DNA of 64,000 nt from an uncultured Planococcus sp. Its GTDB lineage: Bacteria; Bacillota; Bacilli; Bacillales_A; Planococcaceae. This document shows, piece after piece, positions 7,452-15,318 of the stretch. Under the pieces are notes generated by a model that was not told where the DNA came from, searched no databases, and saw only the letters and a list, made by a program, of their open reading frames with translations. The stretch lies in the NCBI GenBank assembly GCA_947502505.1, contig CANNAE010000001.1, positions 173,265 to 237,264 of the forward strand, read 5' to 3'. The position numbers and the translations under genes were made by a program. Every line of letters begins with the position of its first letter. Within the stretch, counting starts at the first letter, position 1.

Positions 7452-9524
7452 ATGATTGTCACGGTTAGGGAAAAATCGATTATTGAGTTGGTCACGCGGA
7501 TGTCCGAGCGGCATACGGTCAATTCCTTGGCGGCGTATCTTGATGTCAGCGCGCGGACGATCCAGCGGGATTTAAAGTCGGTGGATAAATTGCTCGAGCA
7601 GTTTGGGCTGATGATGAAGCGCAATGCAGCGGATGCGTTGTTTATTGAAGGCAATAACGAAAAAATTTACCGGCTGATGCAGAAGCTTGCCGCCTCGAGT
7701 GCGCCGGAAGCGACGCCTGAGGAGAAAAAGCTGCGCTTGCTCATCATTTTAATGGAAGAAGGCGCGTTTTTTAAAAAGCAGGTGCTGTCGAATCAGCTTG
7801 GCATCAGCACGACGACTTTGACTTCTTATTTGGATGAGCTCGGCAATTGGCTGCGCAAATTCTCGGTTACGCTGTCCAGGCAACGCGGTGTCGGCGTGGA
7901 AGTGGCGGGGGAGGAAGCGCATAAACGCCATGCACTGGCGGCGTATTTCCTTATTCATTTCTACGAAGAGCTTATCGAAAGCTTGTATGATTTGCAGCGG
8001 GGCAAGGTGCCGGACGGGCGGGTGCTCGGTTATTTCAATCCCGACTACCTCGCCTCGGCGAATACCTTGGTCGGCGAGCATATTAGCGACGAACAGATCC
8101 GTTTGGCCGACAGTGATTATACGGGCCTCGTCGTGCATTTGGCGCTGGCGCTGCAGCGGACAGAAAGCGGCTTATTGCTGGAGGCTTCGGAACCTGTCGA
8201 GCGAAATGCGGAGTACGACATGCTCGCTGGGATCGGCGAAGCCTTGTACGAGCAGTTCGGCATCGAGCTGGCGGACCGCGATATCGAGTTTCTCGCGGTG
8301 GTCTTGAAGGGCTCGAAAATCCAGGCGTCGAATGTGTTGTATTACGATAGTGTGCTGCTCGGGAAATTAGTCAAAAACATGATTCGTGACGTGTCGGCAC
8401 AGTTGAGCGTTGATTTGACGAAGGATTTTTCCTTGTATCAAGGCTTGCTCGCGCATATGGAGCCGCTTATTTTCCGGCTTAAGCAAAAGCTGGAATCGTT
8501 CAATCCGCTGACTGACGAGATCAAGAAGAAATACCCGGTGCTGTTTCTTGCGGTCAAGCAGGCGCTGGAGACGGAGTTTGACGACCTCGAGTTTTCGGCG
8601 GATGAAGTGGCGTTTATCGTGCTTCATTTCGGTTCGGCTTTATTGATGAATGAAGAACGCGTGCAAATTGACGCGGTGGTCGTGTGCCCGACCGGCATCG
8701 GCACTTCGAAAATGCTGGCGAGCCGCATCCAAAAAGAGCTGCCGGAAATCGATACGGTGAAGATCTTGGCGATCCACGATTTCCAAACGGCGAATTTCCA
8801 GGATTACGATTTGGTCATTTCGACGATCCGCCTGCCAGTGACCGATGTGGATTATTTGATGGTGAGCCCGCTTTTGACCGAGCAGGACATCAGCCATATC
8901 GAAAATTATTTGCAGCACAATATCCAGAAAGTGACACGCAATAAGCAGTATTTGCAGGCGGACGATGTCAAGCAGGCAGGGGCCAAACACCGGCCGGAGC
9001 TAAGGAAAATGCTTGGGGATATCCGGCAAGTGCAGATGGGCATGGAAGCGATACTTGACCATTTCCGCGTGGTGAAAATGAGCGGCACGGATTATTGGCG
9101 CGTGCTCGCGGATGTGCTGGGCGGGCTGGAAGCGGACGGATTATTGGAGGCTTCCGGCACGTTGCGGCAATTGCAGGAACGCGAGACAAAAGGCGGGCTC
9201 GGCATTCCGGGGACCAATATGGCGCTGTTTCATTGCCGCCACGAATCGGTCCAGGAGTTGATGTTCCAAGTGGTGCATCTGGACACGCCGATGATGGTCA
9301 AAGGCATGGACGATAAGGAAGTGCAGATGACCAATCTCTTATTGATGCTGACGCCTGTGGAATTGAGCGAACGCGAACAGGAAATCATGAGTTTGATTAG
9401 TTTAAGCTTGATCGAAAGCGAAGCCTCGATGATGATTTTCTCATCGTCGAATGAAGGCGTCATCCGCAGCCAGTTGGAAAAATTGTTCTATGAATACTTA
9501 CAAAATAATTTGATGAAGGAATGA
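7452..9524 (+). CDS. mtlR: PTS-regulated transcriptional activator of mannitol genes
   Basis: DNA-binding activator whose activity is set by phosphorylation from HPr and EII proteins. The 690 residues show an N-terminal HTH (about 15-60, VSARTIQRDL), a second HTH-like segment (about 95-150), two PTS-regulation domains (about 190-400, with HLALAL and FIVLHFGSALL), an EIIB-like domain (about 410-500, VVCPTGIGTSKM, keeping a Cys) and a C-terminal EIIA-like domain (about 540-690, with ALFHCRH). This is the MtlR layout rather than a BglG-type RNA-binding antiterminator. Its stop lies 5 nt before the mtlD start chosen here, so the two are coupled. It probably binds upstream of mtlA; I did not identify the site. 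Confidence 0.93.
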   Translation: MIVTVREKSIIELVTRMSERHTVNSLAAYLDVSARTIQRDLKSVDKLLEQFGLMMKRNAADALFIEGNNEKIYRLMQKLAASSAPEATPEEKKLRLLIILMEEGAFFKKQVLSNQLGISTTTLTSYLDELGNWLRKFSVTLSRQRGVGVEVAGEEAHKRHALAAYFLIHFYEELIESLYDLQRGKVPDGRVLGYFNPDYLASANTLVGEHISDEQIRLADSDYTGLVVHLALALQRTESGLLLEASEPVERNAEYDMLAGIGEALYEQFGIELADRDIEFLAVVLKGSKIQASNVLYYDSVLLGKLVKNMIRDVSAQLSVDLTKDFSLYQGLLAHMEPLIFRLKQKLESFNPLTDEIKKKYPVLFLAVKQALETEFDDLEFSADEVAFIVLHFGSALLMNEERVQIDAVVVCPTGIGTSKMLASRIQKELPEIDTVKILAIHDFQTANFQDYDLVISTIRLPVTDVDYLMVSPLLTEQDISHIENYLQHNIQKVTRNKQYLQADDVKQAGAKHRPELRKMLGDIRQVQMGMEAILDHFRVVKMSGTDYWRVLADVLGGLEADGLLEASGTLRQLQERETKGGLGIPGTNMALFHCRHESVQELMFQVVHLDTPMMVKGMDDKEVQMTNLLLMLTPVELSEREQEIMSLISLSLIESEASMMIFSSSNEGVIRSQLEKLFYEYLQNNLMKE

Positions 9525-9529
9525 TTCTA

Positions 9530-10741
9530 ATGAAACAAGCAATTCATTTTGGGGCAGGCAATATCGGCAGAGGGTTTATCGGGGCGTTGTTCTCGGAATC
9601 CGGCTATCACGTAAGTTTTGTCGACGTGGCAGAAAACATCATCAACCAATTGAACGAACAAGGCCAGTACCGCGTGAACTTGGCGCAGGAAACGGAAGAA
9701 AGCGCATTGGTGGAGAACGTGTCAGGCATCAATAATATGAAAGACGAAGAGGCGGTCATCGCGAAAATCCAACAAGCGACGTATTTGACGACAGCGATTG
9801 GGCCGAATATCCTGCCGCGTATCGCACCGCTGATCGCGAAAGGAATCGAAGCGCGAGTTAAAGGCAATTTCGGGACAGGGCCGGACTTGGTGCCGTCATC
9901 AAGCTTGGACGCAGCGTCGGACATGAGTGCTGGCTCGGAAAAATTATACATTATTGCCTGCGAAAACCAGATCGGTGCGACCGATATTTTGAAAGGCCAT
10001 ATTTTGAGCCATTTGAGCGACGAAGCGAAAGCGGAACTCGCGGGGAAGGTATACTTCTTTAATTCCGCGGTCGACCGCATCGTGCCGATCCAAGAAGGCG
10101 AGTCACTCGACGTATTGGTTGAGCCTTACTACGAATGGGTCGTGGAAACGACAGAAGACATTCCACAAGTTACCGGCATGACCATCGTCGAAGACTTGGC
10201 GCCGTTTATCGAGCGCAAGCTGTTCACGGTCAATACAGGTCACGCGGTCATCGCCTACCTCGGCTACCGCGCGGGCAAGACGACGATCGACGAAACTTTG
10301 GCTGACCCAGCAATCGAGCAGCAAGTGCGGGAAACCTTGAAAGAGACCGGTGCTTACCTCGTGAAGCAATACGGCTTGGACGAGCAAGAGCATCTCAGCT
10401 ATATCGATAAAAACATCAAACGTTTCAAAAACAGCTATTTGAACGACGGCGTCACACGCGTCGGCCGCGCACCGATCCGCAAGCTCGGGCCGGAAGACCG
10501 CCTCGTGCGCCCGGCCGTGCAAGCGCAAAAAGCGGGATTGCCGTATGCGCATCTCGCACAGGCGATTGCTTCAGCTTTATTATTCGACTTTGCTGAAGAT
10601 GAAGAAGCAGTGAAGATCCAGGACATGATCGCACAAGGCGGGCCAGAGCAAGTGTTGACAGAAGTCAGCGGGTTAGATGCCGATAGCGAACTGGCGCAGG
10701 AAGTCGTGCGCCAGTACGAGGCGATGAAGTCGGGGGCGTAA
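9530..10741 (+). CDS. mtlD: Mannitol-1-phosphate 5-dehydrogenase
   Basis: Oxidises mannitol-1-phosphate with NAD+ to fructose-6-phosphate, linking mannitol uptake to glycolysis. The 403-residue protein begins with the Rossmann motif HFGAGNIGRGFIG and carries the KLFTVNTGHA segment typical of the polyol dehydrogenase C-terminal domain. The family is usually 380-390 residues, so this copy is slightly long. An ATG at 9521 touches the AAGGA; the ATG at 9530 is spaced properly. It is followed after 2 nt by a 108-bp repeat element that contains a terminator, so mtlR-mtlD would end there. Confidence 0.95.
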   Translation: MKQAIHFGAGNIGRGFIGALFSESGYHVSFVDVAENIINQLNEQGQYRVNLAQETEESALVENVSGINNMKDEEAVIAKIQQATYLTTAIGPNILPRIAPLIAKGIEARVKGNFGTGPDLVPSSSLDAASDMSAGSEKLYIIACENQIGATDILKGHILSHLSDEAKAELAGKVYFFNSAVDRIVPIQEGESLDVLVEPYYEWVVETTEDIPQVTGMTIVEDLAPFIERKLFTVNTGHAVIAYLGYRAGKTTIDETLADPAIEQQVRETLKETGAYLVKQYGLDEQEHLSYIDKNIKRFKNSYLNDGVTRVGRAPIRKLGPEDRLVRPAVQAQKAGLPYAHLAQAIASALLFDFAEDEEAVKIQDMIAQGGPEQVLTEVSGLDADSELAQEVVRQYEAMKSGA

Positions 10742-10743
10742 CT

Positions 10744-10851
10744 GTCCCTGTGCACCACACAATTCCAGCCGCATCCCGGCAGCTGAAAAGGCGCCGGGAT
10801 GCGGTTTTTGCGTTGTCGGGGGGAGTTTGCGTCCCTGTGCGCCACACAATT
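10744..10851 (+). repeat. REP-like element, 108 bp class with built-in terminator
   Basis: Motif copies start at 10744 (core CACC) and 10831 (core CGCC), 87 bp apart. Between them CCGCATCCCGGC pairs with GCCGGGATGCGG and is followed by five T, a Rho-independent terminator. It starts 2 nt after the mtlD stop codon. Confidence 0.9.
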
Positions 10852-10901
10852 TGCGTGAAAATAGAGGGACAGTATACTTTTTGTCAGTATGTGAGATTAA
10901 A

Positions 10902-10941
10902 GTGCGTACTTCCCAGGATGCATGTGAGGACGTACACTTGG
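10902..10941. promoter_or_regulatory. Candidate HxlR-type operator before hxlA
   Basis: CGTAC with similar surroundings occurs at 10905-10909 and 10931-10935, 26 bp apart. In B. subtilis, HxlR is known to bind two direct repeats of about 25 bp upstream of hxlAB, so the spacing fits. Only the repeat itself is seen here; binding is inference. Confidence 0.4.
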
Positions 10942-10978
10942 GGAGCATCAAAATACGCATACGAGGAGATACACATAA

Positions 10979-11620
10979 ATGAAATTACAATTAGCATTAG
11001 ATTTAGTCGATATTCCACAAGCCATTGAATTGATCAAAGAAGTCGAGGGATCGATCGATATCGTTGAACTGGGCACGCCGGTCATCAATAAAGAAGGATT
11101 GAAAGCGGTTCGTGAAGTGAAAGCAGCATTTCCGCACTTGGAAGTTTTGGCGGACGTGAAAATCATGGACGCGGCGGCTTATGAAGTCGGCAACGCGGCA
11201 GAGGCCGGGGCGGATATCGTCACGATCCTTGCGCAGGCGGAAGATTCGTCCATTAAAGGGGCAGTCGAAGAAGCGAAGAAACTCGGCAAGAAAATCCTGG
11301 TCGATATGATCGCTGTCAAAGACATCGAAACACGCGCCGCTGAACTGGACGTGCTGGGTGCGGATTATATTTGCGTCCACACGGGCTATGATTTGCAGGC
11401 AGAAGGCAAAGATTCATTCGCAGACTTGCGCACGATCAAAAGTGTCGTGAAGAATGCGAAAACGGCGATCGCTGGCGGGATCAAACTCGACACATTGCCG
11501 GAAGTGATTGAAGCGCAGCCAGACTTGATCATTGTCGGGGGCGGCATCACGTCTAAAGACGATAAGCAATCAGAAGCGGCGAAAATCAAGGCGCTGATGA
11601 ACGAAAGCGTGACGGTTTAA
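10979..11620 (+). CDS. hxlA: 3-hexulose-6-phosphate synthase
   Basis: Condenses formaldehyde with ribulose-5-phosphate to 3-hexulose-6-phosphate, the fixing step of the ribulose monophosphate pathway, which in heterotrophs mainly detoxifies formaldehyde. The 213 residues are the normal length for this orotidine-decarboxylase-like barrel. Motifs seen are LALDL near the N-terminus, the DVKIMDA active-site strand and the phosphate loop IVGGGIT. GAGGAG lies 10 nt before the ATG. hxlB follows after one nucleotide. Confidence 0.95.
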   Translation: MKLQLALDLVDIPQAIELIKEVEGSIDIVELGTPVINKEGLKAVREVKAAFPHLEVLADVKIMDAAAYEVGNAAEAGADIVTILAQAEDSSIKGAVEEAKKLGKKILVDMIAVKDIETRAAELDVLGADYICVHTGYDLQAEGKDSFADLRTIKSVVKNAKTAIAGGIKLDTLPEVIEAQPDLIIVGGGITSKDDKQSEAAKIKALMNESVTV

Positions 11621-11621
11621 C

Positions 11622-12176
11622 GTGAACGCGAATGGATTCATGAATGAAATTTCAGCTGAATTGTCGCGGACTCTCGCGCAAGTAAGCGAGGCGGAAACTT
11701 CCCGTTTGGTCGCCGCTATGGGGCAAGCGGACAAGATTTTTGTCGCAGGCGGCGGGCGCTCGGGCTTCATGGCAAAAGCGTTCGTCATGCGCATGGTGCA
11801 CATGGGTTTGAACGCTTATGTTGTCGGCGAAACGGTGACTCCGAGTTTATTGGAAAACGATTTGTTCATCGTTGGTTCGGGTTCCGGTGAAACGGCGAGC
11901 TTGCTTGCGATGACGGAGAAAGCTTGCAGCATCGGCGCGACGGTTGCTGCAGTCACGACCAATCCGGAGTCCTCGATCGGCCAGCGCGCCAATTTCCACC
12001 TCACCATTCCGGCGCAAGCCAAAGCGGACGGCGCGAGCGGCAAGTCCATCCAACCGATGGGCTCGCTATTCGAGCAATCGCTATTGGTGCTGTACGACGC
12101 GCTCGTATTGGCTTATATGGAAGAGCACGAGATTACGGCCGATGCGATGTTCGGCACGCACGCCAATTTGGAATAG
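11622..12176 (+). CDS. hxlB: 6-phospho-3-hexuloisomerase
   Basis: SIS-fold isomerase that turns 3-hexulose-6-phosphate into fructose-6-phosphate, completing RuMP formaldehyde assimilation. The 184 residues carry the SIS signatures VAGGGRSGFMAKAF and IVGSGSGET and end in the family segment MFGTHANLE. The GTG at 11622 is one nucleotide after the hxlA stop, indicating coupling; an ATG at 11640 is the alternative start. A terminator-like hairpin follows. Confidence 0.95.
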   Translation: MNANGFMNEISAELSRTLAQVSEAETSRLVAAMGQADKIFVAGGGRSGFMAKAFVMRMVHMGLNAYVVGETVTPSLLENDLFIVGSGSGETASLLAMTEKACSIGATVAAVTTNPESSIGQRANFHLTIPAQAKADGASGKSIQPMGSLFEQSLLVLYDALVLAYMEEHEITADAMFGTHANLE

Positions 12177-12185
12177 CATGGAGAT

Positions 12186-12228
12186 AAGCTTGAGGCGGGA
12201 AGCGATTCCCCCTCAGGCTTATTTTTAT
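12186..12228 (+). terminator. Probable terminator after hxlAB
   Basis: Imperfect stem built from TGAGG/CCTCA and AAGC/GCTT segments, followed by ATTTTTATT. Confidence 0.55.
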
Positions 12229-12381
12229 TGCCAAGCGTCCTTATTGGACAATGCGCCCGGAGAGGTTCAAAATTAGTGGAATAGCTTTGCCGTGACTGGG
12301 CAGATTAGATGGACCTTGTCTGCAGGATTGATTGGCAATGAAGGGCACGAAAAAAACAGGATAAGATGAAGGAGCAACTAT

Positions 12382-13206
12382 ATGTATAAAATGATCGCAA
12401 TTGATTTAGATGGAACTTTATTAACGGACGGGCTGGAAGTAACAGCTGATACGATGGCCGCGATTCGGCAATCGGTGGAGCACGGTGTGGTCGTGACGAT
12501 CGCGACGGGAAGAATGTATCCGTCCGCACAGCGCATCGCCTTGGAATTGGGGCTTGATGCGCCGATGATCACGTACCAGGGAGCGATGATTAAATCAGCG
12601 ACGAGCGGTGAAGTGTTGCGCGAACGCGTCGTGTCGTATGAGATAGCGCAAAAATGCATCCATCTGGCGGCGGAAAAGAAAATGCATATCCAAGTCTATC
12701 AGGACGATGTGCTTTACAGCGCCGTGGATAATGAATATGTGAAGGCTTATTCCAAAGAGGTCGGCGTAGGCTATAAAGTCGAGCCGGATCTTCTCGGGCT
12801 TGCGAAAAACGGCTTTATGAAATTGCTGTTTATCGACGAACCGGAAGCACTTGCACCGGTGCAGGAAGAATTGAAAGCTATCTTAGGCGACGAAGCATGC
12901 ATCGAGAAATCCAAAAAGCGCTATCTTGAAGTGACGCATCCGGATGCGAACAAGGGCAGTGCCTTGAAATTCTTGGCTGAAGAGCTCGGCATCGACCGCT
13001 CAGAAGTCATCGGCATCGGCGATAATTTCAATGACTTGGATTTAATCGAAGCGGCAGGTTTCGGCATCGCCATGGGCAACGCCGTCGACGAATTAAAAGA
13101 ACTCGCAGATTACACCAGCTTGTCGAATAACGAAGAAGGCGTGCTGCACGTACTCAATAAATTCATTTTGGAACCGCGCAAGGCAGCCGTCGATTCAGTC
13201 CGCTAA
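12382..13206 (+). CDS. Cof-type HAD hydrolase (sugar-phosphatase-like)
   Basis: HAD-superfamily phosphatase of the Cof/YidA group, 274 residues, which is the usual length. Motif I is DLDGTLL at residues 8-14, with the two catalytic aspartates. Motif II is in VTIATGR, motif III lysine in NKGSALKFL, and motif IV in IGIGDNFNDLDLI. The type IIB cap lies between. Such enzymes dephosphorylate sugar phosphates or flavin/pyridoxal phosphates. The place between hxlAB and an HxlR-type regulator suggests, but does not prove, a role around RuMP intermediates. Good AAGGAG before the ATG. Confidence 0.9.
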   Translation: MYKMIAIDLDGTLLTDGLEVTADTMAAIRQSVEHGVVVTIATGRMYPSAQRIALELGLDAPMITYQGAMIKSATSGEVLRERVVSYEIAQKCIHLAAEKKMHIQVYQDDVLYSAVDNEYVKAYSKEVGVGYKVEPDLLGLAKNGFMKLLFIDEPEALAPVQEELKAILGDEACIEKSKKRYLEVTHPDANKGSALKFLAEELGIDRSEVIGIGDNFNDLDLIEAAGFGIAMGNAVDELKELADYTSLSNNEEGVLHVLNKFILEPRKAAVDSVR

Positions 13207-13261
13207 TCGGCATGCGGGAAAAGATAGATGATAGATCGCGATACAGATGGAGGGGAAGAAC

Positions 13262-13594
13262 ATGCCCAATTTAGGGGAGAAGACATTTAATTGCGAAAAG
13301 GAATTGACCCTTTCGATCATCGGCGGAAAATGGAAGATGCTCGTGTTGTGGCATTTAGGGAAATCCGGCACGAAGCGCTTCGGCGAGCTGAAAAAACTCA
13401 TGCCGGGCATCACCCAGCGCATGCTGGTCACCCAATTGCGCGAACTGGAAGATCATTTAATCGTCCACCGCGAAGTGTACCCGGTCGTGCCGCCGAAAGT
13501 GGAGTATTCCCTGACGGAGCAAGGGGAGAGCCTCATGCCGATCCTTGATTCGATGTACGATTGGGGCAAGGAGTATATGGAGCGGAATTTGTAG
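13262..13594 (+). CDS. hxlR: HxlR-family winged-helix transcriptional regulator
   Basis: 110-residue MarR-like winged-helix protein of the HxlR family. It has the characteristic N-terminal Cys ([19 protein letters not shown]) that in relatives senses reactive carbonyls such as formaldehyde, and then [15 protein letters not shown] in the recognition region. An ATG at 13247 is part of the ribosome-binding site ATGGAGGGG, so the ATG at 13262 is chosen. Its closeness to hxlAB and the presence of the cysteine make it a good candidate for the hxlAB activator. HxlR-family members control many other genes, so the symbol is tentative. Confidence 0.8.
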   Translation: MPNLGEKTFNCEKELTLSIIGGKWKMLVLWHLGKSGTKRFGELKKLMPGITQRMLVTQLRELEDHLIVHREVYPVVPPKVEYSLTEQGESLMPILDSMYDWGKEYMERNL

Positions 13595-13599
13595 TTGAT

Positions 13600-13876
13600 G
13601 TCCCTGTGCACCACACAATTCCGACCGCACTCTGGCAGCCGAAAAGGCGCTGGGATGCGGTTTTTTGATTTCGGGGGCTTGTGTGCGTCCCTGTGCACCA
13701 CACAATTCCGGATTGGCTTGGGGTTGTCCCTGTACGCCACACAATTCCAGAAACCGAGAAGCAGCAGGAATGCGGGGTTTCGGTTTTTTTGTCCCTGTGC
13801 ACCACACAATTTGCCAGTCGGAAAACCTGTTGTAGCGGCATTTGTGTGTTCGTTCGTCCCTGTGCACCACACAATT
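13600..13876 (+). repeat. Five-copy REP-like array
   Basis: Motif copies start at 13600, 13687, 13726, 13791 and 13856. The first interval (87 bp) is a terminator-bearing unit with stem CCGCAC..GGC/GCC..ATGCGG. The second is a short 39-bp link. The last two are 65-bp units sharing a motif; the first of these contains AAACCGA/TTTCGGTTT followed by seven T. The array begins 5 nt after the regulator's stop codon. Confidence 0.9.
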
Positions 13877-13881
13877 TAAAC

Positions 13882-13917
13882 AGAAAAAAGCCCGTTCCAG
13901 GGAAGGAACGGGCTTTT
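13882..13917. terminator. Bidirectional terminator
   Basis: AAAAGCCCGTTCC pairs with GGAACGGGCTTTT around a five-base loop. It can serve both the hxlR side and the minus-strand reductase that ends at 13930. Confidence 0.88.
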
Positions 13918-13929
13918 CTTATGGCGATA

Positions 13930-14754
13930 TTAACGGACGTTCATTTCGTTCGGGTGGGCGCCTTTGCGGCGGTCTTTGTTCAGCCCGTTGATTTGGTTCA
14001 TGTCGGCTTCGCTTAATTCGAAATCGAAGACATTGAAGTTTTCTTCGATGCGCGACGGCGTAACGGATTTCGGGATGACGATCGTGTTGTTTTGCAGGTG
14101 CCAGCGCAAGACGATTTGGGCTGGGGATTTCTTGTGTGCTTCTGCGATTTGCTGGATGACTTCATCCTGAAGCACTTCGCCGCCTTGGTCGAGCGGGCTC
14201 CACGCTTCGACGAAAATATCGTGCTGGGCGCAGAACTCTTTGACGTCGTTTTGCGCCAAGTACGGATGGCATTCGATTTGGTTGAGGACAGGCGGCACGT
14301 CGCACTCATCCAATAAACGCTGTAGATGTTCGGGTTGGAAATTGCAGACGCCGATCGCTTTGACGCGGCCGTCTTTGTATAGTTTTTCCATCGCTTTATA
14401 GGTCTCGACGTAATTATCAAATTCAGGCGTCGGCCAGTGGATGAGGTAAAGGTCCACATAATCCAAACCTAAGCGCTCGAGACTTTCGTCGAATGCGCGC
14501 AAGGTGTTGTCGTAGCCTTGGTCTGAGTTCCAGACTTTCGTGGTGATGAATAGATCTTCGCGCGGGACGGATGTTTCTTTCAACGCTTTTCCTACGCCTT
14601 CTTCGTTTTTGTAGATCATGGCTGTATCGATTGATGTATAGCCAGTTTTGAGTGCTGTTGTTACGGCTTCAGCTGCTTGGTCGTTGTCGACTTGCCAAAC
14701 GCCAAAACCCAGTTGAGGCATTTCCAGTTTGTTATTAAGTGTTACGTGATTCAC
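13930..14754 (-). CDS. Aldo/keto reductase (AKR5-like)
   Basis: NADPH-dependent carbonyl reductase, 274 residues, with the full AKR tetrad: Asp in SIDTAMIY (with the Tyr), Lys in ITTKVWN and His in YLIHWP. The nucleotide-binding end contains IPKSVTPSRIEENF. It most resembles the AKR5 group that includes B. subtilis YvgN/YtbE, which reduce glyoxals and other toxic aldehydes. Neighbouring formaldehyde genes make an aldehyde-detoxifying role plausible. It is monocistronic, between two repeat elements. Confidence 0.92.
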   Translation of the reverse strand: MNHVTLNNKLEMPQLGFGVWQVDNDQAAEAVTTALKTGYTSIDTAMIYKNEEGVGKALKETSVPREDLFITTKVWNSDQGYDNTLRAFDESLERLGLDYVDLYLIHWPTPEFDNYVETYKAMEKLYKDGRVKAIGVCNFQPEHLQRLLDECDVPPVLNQIECHPYLAQNDVKEFCAQHDIFVEAWSPLDQGGEVLQDEVIQQIAEAHKKSPAQIVLRWHLQNNTIVIPKSVTPSRIEENFNVFDFELSEADMNQINGLNKDRRKGAHPNEMNVR

Positions 14755-14838
14755 GGGACATTTCTCCTTTTCGTGTTTTTATCATAACCTTCTTTATAAT
14801 ACCCTGAATTTGGCAGATGTAAGCAGTTTTTTTGGATT

Positions 14839-14924
14839 GTCCCTGTGCACGGCGCAATTTCATCCAGCAAAAACTTGCTGTGGAGCGGTTTGTGTAGGCG
14901 GTTGTCCCTGTGCGCCACACAATT
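14839..14924 (+). repeat. REP-like element, 86 bp class
   Basis: Copies start at 14839 (core CACG, right flank altered to GCGCAATT) and 14904 (core CGCC), 65 bp apart, upstream of the aldo/keto reductase and in the opposite orientation to it. Confidence 0.86.
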
Positions 14925-15133
14925 TCGGAAGCGCTCGATACTATTGACCCTGCTTTACACTTGAATATGTTACAAAGTGGAAAGAAAAAATGATTAATTT
15001 TACTAATGGATGTCAAAAATTTCAATTGCTCCAAACTAATGGACTGCCTTTTATCTGAGTTTAATGTTTATTTGAGGTTCTATTAATAATTATTAACTGA
15101 AATTTCTGTTTTTGTTGCTTTTTAACGTGATTT

Positions 15134-15161
15134 TTTACGATTTAAGCTCATTTTGTAGTCT
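15134..15161 (+). promoter_or_regulatory. Candidate promoter before the first CWB2 gene
   Basis: The AT-rich gap 14925-15318 contains TTTACG, 16 bp, TAGTCT, similar to the pattern at 1374-1402. It would give a leader of about 150 nt. Nothing else is recognised in the gap. Confidence 0.35.
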
Positions 15162-15318
15162 ATCGTATCAATTGCGTAACAAAATAGATATGTTAATATT
15201 CAGATATTATTGGTGTTAAATATAGTCAAAAAAGGAGGCGTTAAATTAAAAAGGAAATAATTTACTCATTTCATACAATCTTAATTTTTTGACCCACCAA
15301 AAAAGAGGAGGAAGATGA

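Noticed and set aside
13600..13876. CRISPR-like array of regularly spaced 21-nt repeats
   Set aside because: The intervals are similar to each other and contain conserved hairpins, copies are scattered singly in pairs over 33 kb, spacing has two fixed sizes, and no cas gene is present.
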